From: an uncultured Oscillospiraceae bacterium
GTDB lineage: Bacteria; Bacillota; Clostridia; Oscillospirales; Oscillospiraceae
Assembly: GCA_934591815.1 (NCBI GenBank)
Contig: CAKTPV010000004.1
Span: forward strand, 50,732-114,731
Reading direction: 5' to 3'
DNA length: 64,000 bases
This document shows, piece after piece, positions 34,489 to 42,203 of this stretch. Numbering within the stretch: the first letter of the stretch is position 1; each line of letters begins with the position of its first letter. Below the pieces are notes generated by a model. The model saw nothing but the letters and a program-made list of their open reading frames with translations. It had not been told where the DNA came from and did no database searches. The position numbers were made by a program, and so were the translations under genes.

Positions 34489-35274
34489 ATGGCCTATGTA
34501 AAAGTACCTGCACCATCGGTGGTGTACCACTTGGCAAAAGCAGATCGCCTCGACAGCATTCTGGATGACGGTCAGATCCGCCGCTTCGAGGACAGCGAGT
34601 GTTGGTTCTGCGAGAGCCTCCCTAAAATGAAAGCGTACATGGAGCAAACCGTGATGTGCGAGGGCAAACCCTACTATGCCGTAGGGGGTCAGCTTTGCCG
34701 CTATCCAAAGTTCGTGCCGGAGGACTATGTCCTCCTTAAACTCGCTCCCTGCCAACCGAAGGATAACTGGTATCGCTGGGATCAGGAGATCCCTCCCGGC
34801 AGCCCGAAAGAGCTGGTGCAGGCGGCGAAGGAATTTTCAGGGCTGAAGATCGGCTACCGCGGCGACCTCACCTTCCGCAACGTGGAGGTCATCGATGTGG
34901 CGCTATTTCTTACGGAGGAGATCGTGCAGGGCGAGTCGGTACAGACCACATCGGAACTGCAGGAGCTCCTATTTGAACACATCGAGCGTGAACAGCGGGA
35001 ATACACCGATTCCCTCTACCGCATGACACAGGGGCAGCTCATTGCCAACGCCGGGGAGATCGAGGCAACCCGGATTTGCTATAATGCCCTGCTCACCGCA
35101 GTTTTTGAACGGGAGCAGTTGATCCTGCTTCTCTCTAATGACAAACCGCTGACCTCTGTAAGAGAGGCGTGGCAGGCAGAGCAGGCTGAAAACTATGACA
35201 TGGAGTTCAGTCACACAATCCTACGGTTCTGCGAGGACATTCGGCAAGCGCAGCAACCGGAAATGACAATGTGA
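34489..35274 (+). CDS. ADP-ribosyltransferase-like N-domain with DUF3848-like C-domain
   Basis: 261 residues. Residues about 11-140 start with VVYHLAKADRLDSILDDGQI. This Y-H-L...L-x-S-I-L-x-x-G pattern opens ART-fold enzymes such as DarT, KptA and polyvalent-protein ARTs. It is followed by an aromatic block (YRWDQEIPPGS). Residues about 155-235 resemble DUF3848 (LLFEHIEREQREYTDSLY). No unambiguous catalytic Glu can be assigned, so enzymatic activity is a hypothesis. Tail QPEMTM. Strong AGGAGG site. Confidence 0.55.
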   Translation: MAYVKVPAPSVVYHLAKADRLDSILDDGQIRRFEDSECWFCESLPKMKAYMEQTVMCEGKPYYAVGGQLCRYPKFVPEDYVLLKLAPCQPKDNWYRWDQEIPPGSPKELVQAAKEFSGLKIGYRGDLTFRNVEVIDVALFLTEEIVQGESVQTTSELQELLFEHIEREQREYTDSLYRMTQGQLIANAGEIEATRICYNALLTAVFEREQLILLLSNDKPLTSVREAWQAEQAENYDMEFSHTILRFCEDIRQAQQPEMTM

Positions 35275-35288
35275 GAAACGAGGGGAAT

Positions 35289-35990
35289 ATGGACGATATC
35301 AGAAATACCTCTGCTCTCTTCGTCGGTGGACAAGATACAGCGCCCCACACAGAGCGGACGGCACGGGAGCTTTGGCAGCTTCTGTTCCAAAAGACAGAGA
35401 ACGAGATGGCAGGGTACATGAACCGGCTCGACCAGCTCTCTCGTGACGAATTGATTCAGGCTGCAGATGAGATCTCCGCCATGATGACCTGCCACTCCGA
35501 GCTGATGGCGTTTGGAGAAAATCTTTCCCGCAAGAAGATGATTTTTCTGCTGCAGCAGGAGAAGCCACTGGAACTTCTGAGTGAGGCTTGGATGGAGCAT
35601 CAGACTGTGGATGTGGGCGAGACCTTCCAAAGTCTGCTCACAGGTCTATATGACGAGACACGGCAAACGCAGGTGCGTGATATGGTTTATGCAATACAGC
35701 CGAAGACTATTGAGGAACTGCTGACAAGCTATCCGGATGATTACTTTCAGCTCATGACGCCGTGTGGTTTTGTGGATCTGACTCCTTCCGAAACGGAGAA
35801 GCTCTTACACGGCGAAGCGACTATGGCACATCCCGGAGTCAGCGGATGTCAGATGCCGGTCGAGGCGCAGGAACTTCTGGAGATGGAGGTGCTGTCCTTA
35901 AAAAGAGACGAGCATGGTTGCTGGTATGCACTGACCGACCACCCACAGCAGAAAATGGAGCAGGCTCCGCAGGAGCCGCAGATGTTGTGA
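35289..35990 (+). CDS. DUF3848-like ICE protein
   Basis: 233 residues. ATG 35289 has GAGG five bases upstream; a GTG at 35271 overlapping the previous stop is the alternative. Residues about 25-105 repeat the DUF3848-like unit of the preceding gene (LLFQKTENEMAGYMNRLDQL, KKMIFLLQQEKPLELL), indicating paralogy. A separate C-terminal region contains LLTSYPDDYFQLMTPCGFVD. Tail EPQML. Function unknown. Confidence 0.65.
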   Translation: MDDIRNTSALFVGGQDTAPHTERTARELWQLLFQKTENEMAGYMNRLDQLSRDELIQAADEISAMMTCHSELMAFGENLSRKKMIFLLQQEKPLELLSEAWMEHQTVDVGETFQSLLTGLYDETRQTQVRDMVYAIQPKTIEELLTSYPDDYFQLMTPCGFVDLTPSETEKLLHGEATMAHPGVSGCQMPVEAQELLEMEVLSLKRDEHGCWYALTDHPQQKMEQAPQEPQML

Positions 35991-36005
35991 TCGGAGGTGC
36001 GTTGA

Positions 36006-36287
36006 ATGAACATGGCTCGTTATGAGCAGGAAACCATTATCAACTTCAACGAGGAAGAAAAGACCGCCGGTATTTACACCCACAACAAGATGCTGCGTCA
36101 GAAGCTGGCAGCACTGGCGCGGGACAGACCGGAGGATTGCAGGCTCGTGAAGGCGTCCCGCAGCGGACTGGCGGTTGACTACACCATTCCAAAATCATGG
36201 GTAAAGATCGTACCGCCTCGGATCGCAAGTGAGGCGCAAAAGGCAGCTCTTGCAAGGGCTCGGAAAGCGGCAAGTAAGCCGCTATGA
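36006..36287 (+). CDS. Small basic ICE protein
   Basis: 93 residues, ATG 36006 seven bases after GGAGG. It is basic and helical, with YEQETIINFNEEEKTAGIYT at the N-terminus and PKSWVKIVPPR later. Small proteins of this type recur beside DUF6103-like genes in Clostridia ICEs. Possible nucleic-acid binder from composition only. Confidence 0.65.
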   Translation: MNMARYEQETIINFNEEEKTAGIYTHNKMLRQKLAALARDRPEDCRLVKASRSGLAVDYTIPKSWVKIVPPRIASEAQKAALARARKAASKPL

Positions 36288-36393
36288 CCCCTGCGCGCGC
36301 AGCGTTTCAACAACACCTGTCTCGTGCCGAGGGTAGTTACACCACCCACAACACAAAAACGCTGAAAATAGCATATAGAAGGAGGACACGCAC

Positions 36394-36663
36394 ATGAAAA
36401 AAGCAACTGTCACCGTCACCTTTGACGATGAGAAGCTGGGCGCACTGGAGTTCTCGCTCCGCAAGGAACACTCCTCTGTGCAGGAGCACTTGGAGGATGC
36501 GCTGAACGCTCTGTATGAAAAAACCGTACCGGAGCCGCTGCGGGAGTATCTGGACAGCAAGGCCGCTCCCGCGGCGGTGAAACCCAAGCGTCCTGTCAAG
36601 CCCGCCGCACCCAAGCCGCAGAGCAGTGAGCCGAAGCCTGCGGCTGTGAAGGAGGGCAACTGA
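36394..36663 (+). CDS. DUF6103-like small protein
   Basis: 89 residues. A predicted ribbon-helix-helix-like N-terminus (ATVTVTFDDEKLGALEFSLR, VQEHLEDALNALYEK) is followed by a Pro/Ala/Lys-rich disordered tail. Strong AAGGAGG site. The next gene begins 2 bp after its stop and has a similar N-terminal unit. Confidence 0.7.
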   Translation: MKKATVTVTFDDEKLGALEFSLRKEHSSVQEHLEDALNALYEKTVPEPLREYLDSKAAPAAVKPKRPVKPAAPKPQSSEPKPAAVKEGN

Positions 36664-36664
36664 G

Positions 36665-37675
36665 ATGGCGGATCATGTAGACATCACACTGTGGATCGAC
36701 CGGCGTTGGAAGGATGCCATCGAGAAGCATCTCAAAGGTGAAACCCTGCAGGAACATCTTGAGAATGTGCTGGATGAGCTGTGCAACCAGCTCCCGGAGC
36801 AGGAACACAAACGCATCAGTGCCGAGATCTACGCAGAGGATGCCGCAGAGCGTGAAGCGAGGGAGAGTACCCGCACCTACGCCGCCTACCATGTGACGGA
36901 GCGCGGGCAGGAGTGGTACTTCAAGACCTCGCCCGGTGAGGAGCTGTTGGTCGCCTGCAAAAAGCTGCGCGGCTATGTCACCGCAGAGAAAGGCACTGCG
37001 CCGGACAAATTTATCGGAATGTTTTTCGGCGGGCAACCCATCACAGCAAAAGAGTTTGACGCCCTGACCGCTGTACGCATGGAGAACACCGGCAAGGTGC
37101 GCGGCGTGTTCGATGTGAACTTCGACAAGCGGGAGTTCTCCGCCGTACACATCATGGACGGCTGGCGGACCTGGGCGATGCGGGATGTCTCCCCGTCCGT
37201 CTACCATGCCACAAGGTCGCGCTTTGCTTCGGCGGATGAACAGCTCTCCAAACTATTGGAGCTGCTGGATGGCATGGAAATCGCCTCGGCGGGACATCTC
37301 TCCGCGCGGAATTTTTCCTTCAGTGATGAGATCATGATGGATGAGGACGGTAAGCTCAACTTCTATGTGGACGCAGATTTTGATGTGGACGCTGCCTTCG
37401 GAACCTTCGTCCTCACGGGCAAAAACGATGACTGGCTCAACATCTATGCCAACTACGACATCGCGGAGGATAGACCCTGCGACACGCTGGAGCTGACGCT
37501 CTGCAAGGGTGACGGCTCCGAGGAGAGCTGGAGCTACCCGCTCAACGCAGCAGAGAAGGATGTCCTGCTGCGGAAGATGGATGCGTTTTGCATGGAACAG
37601 ACCGGCATGAGCCTGCGCGAGTATGCCCAACAGCTTCACGAGGAGCAGGCACAGACTGCGGAGCTGCAGCTGTGA
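36665..37675 (+). CDS. ICE accessory protein with DUF6103-like start, unknown function
   Basis: 336 residues. The first about 45 residues (VDITLWIDRRWKDAIEKHLK, LQEHLENVLDELCNQL) echo the DUF6103-like protein just upstream. The remaining 290 residues contain a TYAAYHVTERGQEWYFKTSP block and an acidic beta-rich half (KLNFYVDADFDVDAAFGTFV). Tail TAELQL. No catalytic motif recognised. Confidence 0.65.
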   Translation: MADHVDITLWIDRRWKDAIEKHLKGETLQEHLENVLDELCNQLPEQEHKRISAEIYAEDAAEREARESTRTYAAYHVTERGQEWYFKTSPGEELLVACKKLRGYVTAEKGTAPDKFIGMFFGGQPITAKEFDALTAVRMENTGKVRGVFDVNFDKREFSAVHIMDGWRTWAMRDVSPSVYHATRSRFASADEQLSKLLELLDGMEIASAGHLSARNFSFSDEIMMDEDGKLNFYVDADFDVDAAFGTFVLTGKNDDWLNIYANYDIAEDRPCDTLELTLCKGDGSEESWSYPLNAAEKDVLLRKMDAFCMEQTGMSLREYAQQLHEEQAQTAELQL

Positions 37676-37836
37676 TCGTAAAGGAAAAGAAAGCGGAGTT
37701 TCTCTTGGCTGGTTATCCTAACACCGGAACAGGAGCAGCGCGATTCACCGGTGCTGGGAATGTGAAATCGAATACGCTGCCCGGAGAGCCGTGCCAACTG
37801 GCGTGGCTCTCCCTTTTGCACCCGCGGCTTGTCTAA
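37672..37836 (+). CDS. Possible 54-residue protein
   Basis: GTG 37672 overlaps the previous stop (GTGA), as in genuine couplings in this ICE. The product (FLLAGYPNTGTGAARFTGAG in the middle, ending WLSLLHPRLV) has no known match and no separate ribosome site. The rest of 37837-38009 shows nothing convincing. Confidence 0.3.
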   Translation: MIVKEKKAEFLLAGYPNTGTGAARFTGAGNVKSNTLPGEPCQLAWLSLLHPRLV

Positions 37837-38009
37837 AAGATGCGGAACACCGCGCAGGAGCAAACCATGTAATAACCGCGGTCTCCATTGGCTTTTCACA
37901 AAACCAGCCATGGATTTTTTGTTGCTTTTCGTGGATAGCTTTTCTCCCTGCGCCGTGTCATTGTGTTTGCACGGGCATTGCCCGAATCAAAAATCAGGAG
38001 GAAACAAAC

Positions 38010-38450
38010 ATGACAATTGATACCGCAAAGGAACTGCAGATGAATATCGCAAAAGAGGGACTGGCATTGCTGGTGCTCCACCCCACCGCAGATGTGCGGC
38101 TCCACCGAGAGTGCATCTCCCACATTGGGACGGCATGGGACATCCCCGTTGGTGACACACAGGAGGTCATCTCACTCCTGGACCGCGAGCTGGATGCCAT
38201 CCACGCCGCAGAAAAAAATGGCACGGTGACACATGTGCTGCCGGAGGAAGAACTGCCCATGAATGCCAGCGGACTTGAAACGCTGGATAACATCTGGGAT
38301 CTATTTGAAACGTCACTTCGTGTAGACAGCCCTTACGCCAGGACGAGGCTGTTCGAGATGGCAAAGTGGCTGGAGGAGTCTCAGAACCTGCTGGACTGGA
38401 TCGAAAAGACGCCGGCGGAAAAGCAGGCATGGATGGAACAAGTCAGCTGA
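38010..38450 (+). CDS. Small helical ICE protein, unknown function
   Basis: 146 residues from ATG 38010 (CAGGAGG upstream). All-helical, acidic, no signal or membrane segment. LVLHPTADVRLHRECISHIG and WLEESQNLLDWIEKTPAEK are distinctive but unnamed. Last gene of the second accessory block, followed by a strong terminator. Confidence 0.65.
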   Translation: MTIDTAKELQMNIAKEGLALLVLHPTADVRLHRECISHIGTAWDIPVGDTQEVISLLDRELDAIHAAEKNGTVTHVLPEEELPMNASGLETLDNIWDLFETSLRVDSPYARTRLFEMAKWLEESQNLLDWIEKTPAEKQAWMEQVS

Positions 38451-38461
38451 CCACACCACAC

Positions 38462-38501
38462 AGGAGGAGCCGCCCCCCCAGAGGGCGGCTCCTCCCTGTT
38501 T
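38462..38501 (+). terminator. Intrinsic terminator
   Basis: 13-bp stem GGAGGAGCCGCCC/GGGCGGCTCCTCC (38463-38475 with 38483-38495), followed by CTGTTT. Confidence 0.8.
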
Positions 38502-38693
38502 CGCCAGCTATGCCCCCTGTGAGCCGCTGTGTGCGGCTTTGGTGGCGAGGGTGGCATCCCTGTACCCCGGACAGGCATCGGCACTGTTTGCCCCCGCTTT
38601 CGCCCCGCCTATGGGGAACTGTGCTGGGAACCTGCCTGTTCGATAAAAGCACAAGATAAAGGCCCGGTGTCGTTTCCGCCCCGGACCGGCCAC

Positions 38694-38717
38694 AAAGCCC
38701 CGCAGTGCGGGGCTTTT
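38694..38717 (+). terminator. Second hairpin terminator before the mobilisation genes
   Basis: AAAGCCCCGC/GCGGGGCTTT 10-bp stem with a 3-base loop, followed by T. It separates upstream transcription from the relaxase operon. The stretch 38502-38693 holds no gene I can support. Confidence 0.75.
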
Positions 38718-38843
38718 CAGCGTTCGGAGTTGTAGGCGTTTTCACTGGATTTCAAATGAGTTGTAGGCGCATTTTCCGAAAAACTACCGCGTCGCAGGGG
38801 GTTGCGCCCACAACAAGCGACATCGACAGAAAGGACGGCAACT
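38718..38843 (+). other. Candidate ICE origin of transfer
   Basis: Non-coding gap just upstream of the MobC-like and relaxase genes, the usual oriT position. It holds two exact copies of GAGTTGTAGGCG (38727-38738 and 38758-38769) and a small inverted repeat GTTG-cgccca-CAAC near 38801-38814. No MobP nic consensus could be fixed by eye. Confidence 0.45.
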
Positions 38844-39263
38844 ATGTCAAAAGAACAGATGACTATCCGGCTTTATCCCGAAACGCGCAGACAAATGGAT
38901 AGCTGGCTGGAAGAAAGCAACAGCAAAAACCGAAACGAATTCGTGGAAAAGGCTCTACGCTTTTATATGGGCTATCTCGGCACGGAGAATATTACCGAGT
39001 ATCTCTCGGACGCACTGGTGGCAACGCTGCGTGGGATCATCGCAGACAGCACCAACCGCACCAACAGCATTCTCTTCAAGTGCGCGGTGGAGCAAGGCAT
39101 TATGGCGCACACCATCGCTGCCCACTTCCGGGATACGCTGGAGGATCGCCGCGCCCTGCGTGGGTATGTGGTGGACGAGGTAAAACGCACCAACGGTCAG
39201 ATCAAGTTCGAGGATGCCCAGGATATCCAGCGACAGTTGCCTGATGATACATGGCTCGAATAA
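38844..39263 (+). CDS. MobC-like relaxosome accessory protein (RHH)
   Basis: 139 residues from ATG 38844. N-terminal ribbon-helix-helix: MTIRLYPETRRQMDSWLEES, then NRNEFVEKALRFY. The central hydrophobic helix region may dimerise the protein. Position directly before the relaxase, with a 13-bp overlap, supports a role in oriT recognition. Confidence 0.72.
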   Translation: MSKEQMTIRLYPETRRQMDSWLEESNSKNRNEFVEKALRFYMGYLGTENITEYLSDALVATLRGIIADSTNRTNSILFKCAVEQGIMAHTIAAHFRDTLEDRRALRGYVVDEVKRTNGQIKFEDAQDIQRQLPDDTWLE

Positions 39264-41242
39264 TTTTTATCTCGCCCTATATGAAGGGCGGTAGAGATTC
39301 TGCTCGGCTGGCCCACCGCACCCGCTACTTCGCCACCCGTGAAGGTGTGCAGCTTCTCAAGGATGACAATTCCAACCTTCCTGCCACGAAAAAACAGCAG
39401 CAGTACATCCATCGTCTGCTCCGCAGCTTCCCGGAGGCTCGAGAGCTGCCGGAGCATGAGGACTATGTGACTTCACCCAACCGGCAGACTGCCTTTGCTT
39501 TCATCGAACAGATCCACGAGGACTTTATTGAGCCAATGGATGGCCGGGAAAACTATCTTGACTATGTCGCAAACCGTCCCGGCGTAAAAGCGTTGGGCGA
39601 ACATGGCCTGTGGGATGCCCATGGCAAGGTCCCGTCGCTGGAGAATGCCGTGGCAGAGGTGGCGCGGCACACGGGGAATGTGTGGACGCCGGTCATCTCC
39701 CTTTCCCGTGAGAACGCGGAGCGGCTGGGCTATACCGACCTTAAAAACTGGCAGGAGCTCATCAACGCATCTATCACGGATATCGCCAAGGGCTATAAGA
39801 TCCACCCGGACCGCCTTCGTTGGTACGCGGCTATGCACGAAAAGGAGAAGCACATCCATGTTCACATGGTGCTCTTCTCAACCGATCCGAAGGAGGGCTA
39901 CCTCTCCCGGCAGGGTATCCGCAGCATCAAGTCCGCGCTGGTCAGCACGATCTACCGGGACGACCGCCTGCACATCTATGAGAAAAAAGATCATCAAAGA
40001 AGTATTCTACAACAGGAAGCAGAAGAACAGATGGCTTCTCTCATAGGGCAGATGTCGACTGGTACACTACAGAACGGCAAACTGGAGCTGCTGGTGGCGG
40101 ATCTCGCCCAGCGGCTTCAGGAGGTCAGCGGCAAAAAGGTCTACGGTTATCTGCCGCCTCGTGTCAAGCGCATCGTGGATGAGATTGTGGACGAACTGGC
40201 GAAGGACGAACGGGTGTCGTCCGCCTATGCTCTATGGCAGGATCTCCGAGAGCAGCTTTGCATTGACTATAATCAAACACCGCCAATGCGAGTACCGCTG
40301 TCACAGCAAAAGGAGTTCAAGACGGTGCGCAACATGGTCATCCGGGAAACGCTCCGGCTTTCGGAGATGCACTTCACCTTCGAGGATGATGCCATGCAGG
40401 ATGAGCCAGAGCCGGAAGAACCGCCCGTTCCTCCAGATCCAAGTGCGGAGCGGATGATCCATCAGCGGGCCCGGTTTTACCGCAGAGCAAAAAGCGTATT
40501 AGATGCTGCGGACGCAGATCCCAGTGAGAAGTCAATGGCATTGGTCACACTCCACCGTCTGTGGGAGGAGGGCTATACCATCGCGGCACACCAGCTGGGA
40601 AAGGCATATCAGGACGGGCTTGGCATATCGATTGACCGAAAAGCAGCGGCAGAGTGGTTTCAAAAAGCGGCGGAGGCCGGAAATACTTGCTCCGCATACG
40701 CGCTGGGCAAACTGCTGCTGGAGCAGGAGCAATTCCCGCAGGCCCTTCACTGGCTGCGGCAGGCAGCGGAGCAGAACGATCCATACGCGCAATACCGGCT
40801 CGGCAAGCTGCTGCTCATCGGCGCAGAGGGTGTGCCGAAGGATATAGATGCGGCCATTCAACTTCTGAAGGACTCTGCTACGCAAGGGAATTCGTTTGCC
40901 CAATACACGCTGGGAAAGCTCTATTTGCTGGGACAGGAGGTGCAAGCAGACCGTGAAGAAGCTCTGCGCTATTTCGCACAGGCAGCGGCACAGGGCAACA
41001 CCTACGCTCAATATTTCATTGACCATCAGGACGACTTCTCCGGTGCGGCGGCGGGAACCGCTATCCTTCGGATGCTCCATCAGATGAGCCGCATATTCCG
41101 TGAGAACGCCGCCCAGCCTGCCATCTATGCAGGGATGCAGATCGACAAGAAGCGTCGCCGCAGATTGCAGGAGAAACGCATGGCAATGGGACACAAGGCG
41201 GATGACCATGAGGATCGCGGACTGACGCAACAGACACAATAA
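39251..41242 (+). CDS. MobP3-type relaxase fused to Sel1-like repeats
   Basis: 663 residues. N-terminal MOBP relaxase: FISPYMKGG start, then the metal triad H201-I-H203-V-H205 in EKEKHIHVHMVLF. The C-terminal third (about residues 430-610) has four to five Sel1-like alpha-alpha repeats (AAHQLGKAYQDGLGISIDRK, SAYALGKLLLEQEQFPQAL, AQYRLGKLLLIGAEGVPKDI, AQYTLGKLYLLGQEVQADRE). The relaxase nicks oriT and leads ssDNA to the channel. The Sel1 part likely binds a partner such as VirD4. Confidence 0.88.
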   Translation: MARIIFISPYMKGGRDSARLAHRTRYFATREGVQLLKDDNSNLPATKKQQQYIHRLLRSFPEARELPEHEDYVTSPNRQTAFAFIEQIHEDFIEPMDGRENYLDYVANRPGVKALGEHGLWDAHGKVPSLENAVAEVARHTGNVWTPVISLSRENAERLGYTDLKNWQELINASITDIAKGYKIHPDRLRWYAAMHEKEKHIHVHMVLFSTDPKEGYLSRQGIRSIKSALVSTIYRDDRLHIYEKKDHQRSILQQEAEEQMASLIGQMSTGTLQNGKLELLVADLAQRLQEVSGKKVYGYLPPRVKRIVDEIVDELAKDERVSSAYALWQDLREQLCIDYNQTPPMRVPLSQQKEFKTVRNMVIRETLRLSEMHFTFEDDAMQDEPEPEEPPVPPDPSAERMIHQRARFYRRAKSVLDAADADPSEKSMALVTLHRLWEEGYTIAAHQLGKAYQDGLGISIDRKAAAEWFQKAAEAGNTCSAYALGKLLLEQEQFPQALHWLRQAAEQNDPYAQYRLGKLLLIGAEGVPKDIDAAIQLLKDSATQGNSFAQYTLGKLYLLGQEVQADREEALRYFAQAAAQGNTYAQYFIDHQDDFSGAAAGTAILRMLHQMSRIFRENAAQPAIYAGMQIDKKRRRRLQEKRMAMGHKADDHEDRGLTQQTQ

Positions 41243-41252
41243 GGGAGGGACT

Positions 41253-42203
41253 ATGTCAAAGTACATTCCGTTTACAACCGAGCAGAAAGAACGAGCCGCA
41301 TCGGTGGACTTGGAGGAGTTCCTCCGCCGCCGTGGGGAAAAGCTCATCACCTCCGGCAGGGACAAACGCCTTGCCAGCGACCACAGCATCACCATCCGTG
41401 GCTGCGAGTGGTTCGATCATGCCACCGAGCAGGGCGGCAGAGCCATCAGCTTCGTCAAGCAGTTCTATGGACTCAGCTACCCGGACGCCATGTCTCTGCT
41501 CCTCGGCGATGATCTGGGCGGAAGCTACCCTGCGGCAAAAGAGAAGGAGCCGGAGCCTGCAAAGCCCTTCGTGCTGCCGCCGCAGAGTGAGTCCATGCGC
41601 CGGGTGTATGCCTACCTGCTGCAAAAGCGGTGCATCGACCGCGAGATACTCAATGCCTTCGTGCGCAAGAAGCTCATCTACGAGAGCTGTGAAAGATCCA
41701 GGGACGGGACAAAGGAATACCACAACGCCGTGTTCGTCGGATTCGATGAACACGGCGTTCCCCGTCATGGGCATAAGCGTGGGCTGTATACCATGGGACA
41801 AAGCTATCGCGGCAACATTGAGGGCAGCGACCCGCGGCACAGCTTTCACTATCTTGGCGGTGATGACACGCTCTATGTCTTCGAGGCCCCTATCGACCTG
41901 CTCTCCTACCTCTCCCTTTTCCCGGAGGGGTGGCAGGCGCATAACTATGTGGCCTGCTGCGGGACATCCTCCATTCCCGTGCTGGAGATGCTGCGGCAGC
42001 TCCCACAGCTCCGGCAGGTGTCCCTCTGCCTGGACAATGACGATGCCGGTCATGCCGCCAGTGAGCGCATGGCAAAGCTGCTGGAGGAGCGCGGTATCTC
42101 CGCAGAGAGGCTCGTACCGCAGCAAAAGGACTGGAACGACGATCTCAAGGCAGAACAGGAAAACAAAATGGAAAGGAGCGAGCTATGCCAAACCTTCTGC
42201 TGA
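41253..42203 (+). CDS. DUF3991/Toprim primase-like protein
   Basis: 316 residues, GGGAGG site. The N-terminal DUF3991-like/zinc-free region (SDHSITIRGCEWFDHATEQG) is followed by a Toprim fold: LYVFEAPIDLLSYLSL with Glu near residue 211, and LCLDNDDAGHAAS near residue 265. Such proteins prime or process transferred single strands. It overlaps virD4 by 19 bp. Confidence 0.85.
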   Translation: MSKYIPFTTEQKERAASVDLEEFLRRRGEKLITSGRDKRLASDHSITIRGCEWFDHATEQGGRAISFVKQFYGLSYPDAMSLLLGDDLGGSYPAAKEKEPEPAKPFVLPPQSESMRRVYAYLLQKRCIDREILNAFVRKKLIYESCERSRDGTKEYHNAVFVGFDEHGVPRHGHKRGLYTMGQSYRGNIEGSDPRHSFHYLGGDDTLYVFEAPIDLLSYLSLFPEGWQAHNYVACCGTSSIPVLEMLRQLPQLRQVSLCLDNDDAGHAASERMAKLLEERGISAERLVPQQKDWNDDLKAEQENKMERSELCQTFC

